Positions 49,801 to 58,800 of a DNA stretch of 64,000 bases are shown one piece after another (position 1 is the stretch's first letter; each line of letters starts with the position of its first letter). A program made the position numbers and the translations under genes. Origin of the DNA: Bedellia somnulentella (taxonomy: Eukaryota > Arthropoda > Insecta > Lepidoptera > Bedelliidae); the NCBI GenBank assembly GCA_963576735.1, contig OY755198.1, positions 7,998,001 to 8,062,000 on the forward strand, written 5' to 3'. The notes under the pieces were generated by a model, which worked only from the letters and a program-made list of their open reading frames with translations, did not search any database and was not told where the DNA came from.

Positions 49801-52800
49801 TCACATTAAACGCATCATGGGTAACACCCACCTCACATTCGAGGAATTATCTTCTCTTTTTGCCCAGGTTGAGGCTATCCTCAACAGTAGACCCATCGCT
49901 CCCCTTTCCTCCTCCCCAAATGATTTGGCAGTTCTCACACCGGGACACTTTCTCCTCGGCAGGTCACTCACGGCTCTTCCATCACCGGATCTGGCAGACT
50001 TACCGACGAAGAGATTGGATCGCTTTCAACTGTTGGAGCAGCTACGGCAGACATTTTGGAGGAGATGGCACAGGGAATATTTATCAGAGCTACAACAGCG
50101 AACTCAATGGCGAGTTAGATGTAGAGACTTGCGCATGGGTGATCTTGTCCTATTAAGCGAAGATAACGCTCCACCTCTGTTATGGCGAAGAGGGCGAGTC
50201 ACTAAACTATATCCAGGAGCAGATGGTGTCCCGAGAGTGGCCGATATCAAGACCATGCAATCGACAGTAAGGCGAGCCATAAATCGCTTGTGCCTACTTG
50301 TAGATGAAGATTGAAGACTCGTCTTCAATGCCCCCCCAGTATGTTAAAGCCACTTGCATCCAAGTGCTTTAACGGGCTCAAACATGAGCAATCCAGAGGC
50401 GCGCCAGTCACGTCAAGCGCCATCAAAAAGGAGACAAACAGCTTCGCGTATAAAACAACTGATGCCGGCTGCACTTTTCTCTTTCATCACAATTTTTCAA
50501 GTAAGAAGACACGGAGAAGACGAGAAGACGTTTTAGAGTCATTTCACATTATATAGTTTAATTTCTAATACAGATGTAAAAGCTCAATAAACCCAAGTAA
50601 ATCAAGTAAATATCTTATCATTTACTTCTTCAATCCAAACAACAACGGTTCCACGAGGCGGAACCAACTCCGTGAACGAGCAGCAGGCGCACAACAGCCT
50701 GCTATCCTTCACTATGTTTACTGAATATAATCGACTCCGAAGTATATATCGCCCAGACTTGTCTACCTTAGAAGTAACAAAGCCTCAGAGAAGAAACAAA
50801 AGAGATAGAGATAGAGAATGGGTTCTAAGCAAAGCAGTAGCTGACGTCCAAGAAATTGTGAGGTCACCTAAAAGTAAAAGAAAGAAATACACTTACAAAA
50901 AATAAATGAGATCCCACCAAAAACATTAAATGTAAAAAAATGCCAAGTCTCTCGATGCAGTCTTTCCATCGTAAAAAGTTTTGAGATCTCATAGAAGCCA
51001 AGTCCTATTCAAAATATTTCGTAGTTATAAATCAACATTTAGTAATTGTATCAATTGTTTTCTTTATATTATAATTATAGTGACTTGGCAATGAGCGCAA
51101 ATTAAAAGCTGCTTGCTGCCTGGAATTATGTGCAAATGTTACTGACGAGACCGTGATCAGATTATTTGTTATGTGTGAATCATGATGGTCACTACCGACT
51201 ACATGCTCCAATACAATAATTAAGAATACCTTACGGGCCATCGATTTATGAAAGTAAATGAATCGAGAGTGCACTAAGACTGACTGCCGTTGCCGAAATT
51301 CGGTTGGGACGACACGGATAAACCAAAAGAAAATTAATTTTGTGATATTAATGTTTACGCATGCGGTGTGTGTAACTTTCAACTCCTCCAAATATACCGT
51401 TTTATTTGTTTCTTCTTGTGCTCATTGCCAAGTCTCTATAATTATAATATAAAGAAAACTATTGGTACAATTACTAAATGTTGATTTATAACTACGAAAT
51501 ATTTTGAATAGGACTTGGCTTCTATGAGATCTCAAAACTTTTTACGATGGAAAGACTGCATCGAGAGACTTGGCATTTTTTTACATTTAATGTTTTTGGT
51601 GGGATTTCATATTAGTCTTACTATTGATAAACAAATGTGTCATTTAAATTGATAAAACCCCTTCATCTTTCCAAAATGAACATTAACAAAGTGGCTGATG
51701 TGAATTCCATCGATGATAAAAATAATCGCTGCAATATTTTGAGCCATATATCAGTTAAGGTTTTTTGATTTTCCTATGAGAACTCTTGCGGATTCCTTAG
51801 TTTCAAGGAATCGTCGTCGTTTCATTTAGCTTCTAAATTTACATGTTAATATTCGTTTGCAATATAAGTAGATGTAAAAAAAATTGTATACGATAAAAAA
51901 ATAGTACATCATCCCTCGGGAGTTCCTTATTTTCGGGGATCCATTACCGTACCATTAAGCTTCTTAATTTTGATTTTTATATTAGTTTACAATATTTTAC
52001 GTTGTTTTAAACGATACACAGCGCCATCTCCAATGCATCCAGCAAGCAAACCATATTTTTGATTTCCCGTGGGAACATTTTTTCCGGGATAAAAAGTACC
52101 CTATCATTTAATTTAGACTTCTAACTACACGTCTGAAAAATTTCAAAGCAATCGGTTCAGTATTTACGGCGTGAAAGCGGAACAAACAAACAAACAAACT
52201 CACTTTCCCATTTATAATATTAGTATGGATTATCAGAAGCAGTAACAAAATTAAATTTACTAAAGTTTGTAAACCAGTTAAAATCTATGAAAATAATTCA
52301 GGAGCTGTAGCTATTTCTAAGTATGGCAACTTTACGAAAAATTCGAAGCACATTAAAGTTGCCATACTTACAGCACTATCATTTTGTAAAATAAAATGTT
52401 TAGCAGGGAAGTATACAAAATAGAGTCAGAAAATAAAATTGCAGATACATTTACAAAACCTGTGGGAAATGTTAAATTCACTAACTTAAAAATGCTAAAT
52501 TTAAAGGAGTATAGTTCCCTAATTGATTATAATTACTGTAGTACTTAAAAGAAGCTTTGAACTTATGTAAGGAGGCGTGTTCGTGTATATATGTACATTT
52601 ATATTGGCAACACTGAGTGAAGAAAGGAAATAAAAAAGCCTGACACCTACCACATGTTAATAAATGTAGCCTAGATAAATACGTGTAACTAAAATTAAAC
52701 TGATATTTTATTAAATAAACACAAAGTTAACACAAGAGTAATTATTTAACAGAAACATTGTATTAATAAAAATATTTTGGATACAGGGAACATCATTCCT

Positions 52801-55800
52801 CTGGTCCCAAAATCGATTAAAATTAGAATCGAATACAACTAACTGTACAGGTACAACACAATATGACAATAGCCACCGTACCATGATGCTGATTGACAAT
52901 TGAAAATATCGTTCAGTTTAATGTTCATTGCGTGTTTTAAAAGACAAGCCACAGGAGATAGCTTTTTAACTAAAAGCGGCAATGTATTATAAATTATACG
53001 ATACACACTGGGTTAAATGTTTTTCAGTGTAAAACTACAATAAACATGAAATAATTGATTTTGCAATAAAAACCGCATAATTTTATAATAAAGTGACCTA
53101 CCGATGAAAGGAAATCTTTCCATTAATTCGTGCCGCTTTATTTGGATATGTTTTGCAACTCAATACGGCACAATAAGGCATTTTTTATATTTGACTTGAC
53201 ATCCGTCACCGAGAACGTTTGAGCGCGGATTCAATCAAGCAAATGCACACTGCACAGGCTATAATCTTAGAACAAAATTTTTCGTTCAAGGTCAGACAAC
53301 CGCGTTAGTTTAGAAAAAAAGTCTCCCTCTCCCCTCCCTTGAGTCAGAGGCCCCCGCTCCTCTGGCGCCCGCCGCCGCCATTTTGTTCATTGCCTGTGTT
53401 CATTTCATTTTCTTTCATTGCATTATTGAGTTTGATCGAGTGAAGTTCATTGTTACGTCTTTTTAGTGTTTCTTTGGCTTATTCTCTCAAATTCAGTACT
53501 GTGATATCAAGTCTTCTTCGTCATGAAGAACATTTGCTGTGTTCCCTTTTGCAATAGCAATCGCAAAAGTGTTAAAATGCATTGCTTTCCAAAAACTCTC
53601 GACTGAAAATGATGGTGAGCAACAATAATACTTGTACTTACATTTCAACATTACACTATGCTACCGAACCATGAAACTTATTCAAACTTACGTGATGTCA
53701 ATAGCCACCATTGGACCCAATTTGTTGCATGTATATTGTAATATATTTGAGGCTTTATATTAAGTCATAGCACATAATTACAGACACATAGCAAGGCTTG
53801 TAGCTTACTTAAATATAAATCGTATGTTTGATGTGTATACATACTGTGATTATGATAACATTGCTGAAAAGACAGCCCATCAAAGGATTGTGTATTGTGA
53901 TGTAGGGTTAATAGTAATATAATTTTATTGCTTAATTATGAGTCTAAACAATGTGACTAATGATTCTAATGTTTAACATTTTCTGCAGGCGTTATGTCGA
54001 TGCACATTATCAAAATACCCAAGAGCCTGGAACATACAATTTATATTTATGTAATTTACAAGCCTTGCTATGTGTCTGTAATTATGTGCTATGACTTAAA
54101 ATAAAGCCTCAAATATATTACATTATATATGCAACAAATTGGGTCCTATGGTGGCTATGTTTCACGGTTCATCTGTGTTTTTAGGCATTATTTCTAGATA
54201 TCAACCATTGCATGTTGTACATCATATCTTGTATACTTTATGTGCCTTATTCTGCCATTCACTTATGCTAGCTTCCCCTTGAACAGTTTATAGTGAACTT
54301 CTTTGTTTCTTCCCCCTGATAAAGCAACTTCTCTTATTACATATATTTTATTTATAAATAAAAGATGTTATTAAAGGAAAGAAAAATTTCGACACTGGCG
54401 GGGTTCGAACCCGCGACCTTCGGGTATACGCCCCCGTCGCTCTTTTCTTTCTTTAATAACATCTTTTATTTATGAGTAATAATCCCCACATGAGGAATTC
54501 ATGTCAAAAAACATTAAATTATATATTTTATTTTTTAGAAAACTCTTCCATATCTAAGGAACATGATTACTTTGAAACTAGAAAAAGGAAGCTAAGTGAC
54601 CATTCCTATTGTAAACCATTACAAGAAATTCAACTGTTGGAAAATGAGTATGGTAAGTTTGTTTCTTTTAATTTATACAAAAAAATATATTCTACATGAC
54701 TTCAATTGTTGCTCATTCTGTAGAATGGTGTGCCATGCCAAAGTCTTTAAATAGCTATTGGCAGGATTCTATGATCAATAGACCTTACAGTGCATGTATC
54801 ATGGTGTTATTCTACATTCAGTATTTCAAATATTTCTTTCTAACCATATACATGTTTACTCCTGTTTCCTGTTACTGCTAATAAAATACAGTATATTACA
54901 CCACTTTAATAAAAGAAACACATATTTATGATAAATAAAATAGAACACTACTACACATCATTATTTCGTAAGTTATTTTATGTTTTTTTTTATTATAATG
55001 AACAAACAGTGATGCTTAGTGTTTTACGTTTTAAGTATTCCCTATCTTTTCCCTTGGGTGTCGTGAGAGCCATGCAAGGGAGTTAAGAGCCATTAGTATT
55101 CAATTGGAGATCGGGTAGCAACCAATTACCAGTGACTACTTGTTTTAACATCTGTTCCCCTTGAAACATCTATATATGGTTGAGATTCCTTAAAATCTTA
55201 ACACTCTGATTACCCCAATTTGAGATAAAAGGCGTGAGCAATTTAGCTGAATAAGTAGTGACAAAATACTATCATGTATCACAAATTGTACTATTGAACA
55301 AACAGAGTATATGTACAATAGCTTGAGAACTATAGCAGTAGTGGGTGTATTAAATTCCAGTTTTTTTGTTACAGCCCTTTACCCAGATGGAAAACCCGTC
55401 AGCCCAACTTTAAAAAACACAGCTGATATTGTCACTTTCTTTGACAAATTATTTGACTCATGCAACGGAGCTGCAGCTGGAATTAAAAATATGGGGAAAC
55501 CTCTACGACGGGCAGTCACGAAGAAGTCTGAACATCAAGAATTCTGGATAAAAAGTATAAAGACATTAGAAGAAATGAGGTTCCTGGACAAAGGAAAAGA
55601 AGTAATGGTGCCTTCACAAAAAAACTTTGTAACAACCCTGAAAAGTTTTATATGCCTGTGGGATTTTTTAAATAGTAAGGGCATAAATATTATGCGACCC
55701 CGATACCTCAATTCTGATCCCATAGAGAATTTCTTTGGCCAAATGCGGGCTTACAGTTATAGGCATAATGACCCGAGTTGTCAATCATTTATAAATATAT

Positions 55801-58800
55801 TTCGGTCCCTCCTTATAACACGGTTCATGCATTTCCATTCAAATAGTTATAATTGTGAGGATGTTACAGGAGAACAAATTATAAAATTAAAAAAAATATT
55901 TCCGAAAATCAAAGAGGATTCTAAAATAACACCATCAAAAGTAGCAACTCCAATACTGTCTCCTGATAGATATGAAAATATTGTGGAAGGAGCTCGTAAA
56001 GAACGTTTAAGTGTACACTCACGTGCATACACTGCAGGGTGGGTGGTAAAAAGATGTATAAAAATATTTAACTGCAACGATTGTAAAAAGAAACTTACTC
56101 AAACTAATGAGTCCCCTGTACATAAATGGATTTCACAAAGAGAATTTGCAAACTTAAAAAAAAAATATAAGCTCACCTATCCCTCTGAGTATGCAGTGAG
56201 GTATTTCAGTGATATTGTAAAAGAAACACATGAATATTTGGAAAGCAATGCAAATAAAGAAAATATATCAGAAAATATACTAAGTAAATGCATTTCTAAA
56301 TATTCATGTGAATTCTTAAATTGTGCCGTTCTTGGAGATGCCCTTCCAAAATGTTTTCTGTCCATCACAATTAACCTCACAATTTATAACTGGTGTAACA
56401 TCATAAATAGAATTTTGAGAGGAGTGGATCTGTTAAGACTGTCACATAAGGATTTGCCGAATATGCAAGCTAAAGCGTTAGATAAATGTAAAAAAAGACT
56501 TAAGAATAAAAAGAAATAAATTATATGCTGTTTTTTTATTGAGACCCTTTTTACCAAAATGATAGACATTTGGCAAATAGTGAATAGTTTGTGGGATTTC
56601 AGTATATATGGGTGCGTGCCACCTACCCAAGCAAACCACATAATTTCAAATTTCCCGCCTACGTACGCGTACGTTTACCAATGAAAGAAAAATTGGCACA
56701 AAAGGTCTCGATACGTACCGTAAAGCCAATATAAAATAAAAGTAAAAACATGTCAAACTCTAAACTAACGTGCCTACTGTACCAAAAACGCTAGAGTAAG
56801 ATTCCTATCTGATACGTAGTATCTATATTGTAATCTGTGAGCAAATGGCGCTAAACTAAGATAATTTTACTCAGTTACACGCGAAGTACATGCACTTGCG
56901 TCATCTATTCAAATACAGGTCTGTGGTTCCATGATAATTGCCCTTGACATAATTGTCGCATTGTCACAATATATAATGTCAATTATTGACATATTTGTTT
57001 ATTTTATGAAGTAGAATATAAAATACATGACAAAATTGTCGCATTGTCACAATATATATGTCAGTTATTGACATATTTGTTTATTTTATGAAGTAGAATA
57101 TAAAATACATGACAAAATTGTCGCATTGTCACAATATATATGTCAGTTATTGACATATTTGTTTATTTTATGAAGTAGAATATAAAATACATGACAAAAT
57201 TGTCGCATTGTCACCATATATATGTCAATTATTGACATATTTGTTTATTTTATGAAGTAGAATATAAAATACATGAGGGTAGAATAAGAACAAGATTATA
57301 TGAACAAATATTATTTAGTATAGATTATATTTAATATCCGCTTGTTCGTTCGCTATCAGTGGATTCTCTTTGTCGTAAAATGGATATGAATAACAAACTG
57401 CTGACCACTTTGGGACTAATGTTATTACTACCGACTAATTACAAGTTTATCTCCATACATAATTCAATATTAGAATACTGCGAAAACATGTTATATAGTT
57501 AATAAAATGTTTTGCTTGACGAGAATGGTAAAAATTGTAGATTTAAGATAGGGTTATTGGTTTTTGTATGAAGGTATCATATGAAATATACCAAATAAGG
57601 GAACTTAAAGCTAATCTTCCGAAAAAAAAAATCATGTAGAAGCAACCAATCAAAAAAAAGGTTTCACCATTATGTAGACCTGTTTAAGTGAAATACGATA
57701 GCATAACATATAACTCAGTTTCGCCAAAAAGGGCACTTATTTGGTTTTTGCAGTAAGGCGTCGATATATGAAAATAAAAATATTCTCTTTGGAAAGTTTA
57801 GTGATCGATTGACCCACGAAATAAAAATAAACAAATGGAAGGAGATAACCGACCAGTTAAAAGCGTTTTAAATTCCTCTTAATGAGTGTGTGACACAAAG
57901 TACTTCACCTGTAAGGATTGTCCAACAATTTTACAAATATGTCGAAATGTCGTGACAATTTACTGTTCAATAAAGCAGAATTGACAAGTTTTTCACGACA
58001 AATTATCACCTGTCACGCTAAAGATTTTAGGTTTTATTGAACAGAAAAATGTTGAATTGTCGTGACAATCCGACATATTTGTCAATTTTCCACCTTGACA
58101 AATTTGTCACCTGTAATGTTTATTGAACAGTAACTTGCCGAATTGTAGAATTTTTACACTTGACATATATGTCGGATTGTCAGGTTTATTAATCAGGGCC
58201 CAGCTCCAATGCATGCTTAGATATCTAATCTATCTAATGATTATCTATTCCAATTACCTTACGCCTCCATATCTCACTATTTTTCAATGATTTCTTCCGT
58301 TTCTATGGGAAAATAACCTCAAAAAAAACTGTCCTACTTAACCTCGTGAGTCCCCGTGTACTTATACAAGTACAAACTAATTAATAGCAGTTAACCTGAC
58401 GTTTTACCTACATAGATACAGTAACCACCTAATGTACTCACCCAAGTACAAATTTTGGATTCCTCATTTACCGGTAGTTTTTTTACAACGGTACTTTTTG
58501 ATATTGTTTTGATATACTTCGTAAAAACCTAATGTACTTACACATGTACAAAATATTTAATAATATTTTTATAATAATTTAACAAAACGCAGGACTTACG
58601 AGGTTAAATCAGGAATATTTTATGTTAAAATAAAAAGTTCTGAGATTCCAACACCTAAACTTAAAGATATTGCACGATAGTTATTTAAGAATTGTTTCTA
58701 TTTCAGATTAATGACAAATCTTTAAACTTAATTAACAAAGACACAAAATGCTCAAATACAAGAATAAGCCAGGTACACACCATTAACTGTTGTAGTACCT

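Larger units (their letters stand above)
45882..50711 (+). mobile_element. Non-autonomous BEL/Pao LTR retrotransposon
   Basis: 4830 bp, bounded by two 370-bp LTRs that I find identical by eye, with a 5-bp target duplication CTATG (45877-45881, 50712-50716). It contains a tRNA-Lys-type primer site, a gag-protease frame and the end of an integrase. No reverse transcriptase or RNase H is present: between 49219 and ~49600 there is only non-coding sequence. Intact BEL elements are usually 6-8 kb with one long gag-pol. Identical LTRs mean recent retrotransposition, so the defective copy was probably copied by enzymes from a complete relative. It is oriented with the zinc-finger gene, in intron 2. 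Confidence 0.92.
45729..50905 (+). pseudogene. OTU-like reading frame split by a BEL element
   Basis: Left part 45729-45881: the frame reads IPGDGSCLFHSLSYSMYG, which matches the catalytic GDG-x-C-L-F block of OTU cysteine proteases, followed by a helix-like stretch and a TGA at 45852-45854. After the TGA the frame continues in phase to the LTR insertion at 45881/45882. Right part 50712-50905: in the same phase, after removing one CTATG duplication, an open frame runs ~60 codons, very rich in Lys and Arg, to a TAA. OTU domains occur in host deubiquitinases and in some insect mobile elements; the catalytic His region is not visible. It was a fragment or pseudogene before the insertion, given the stop. 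Confidence 0.5.

Noticed and set aside
49698..50156. 152-codon frame overlapping the BEL integrase
   Set aside because: Out of frame with the recognisable integrase motifs, which occupy the other frame throughout.
53130..56700. Terminal inverted repeats of a complete P element
   Set aside because: I compared the sequence outside the THAP exon with that after the transposase stop and found no convincing inverted match or 8-bp duplication.
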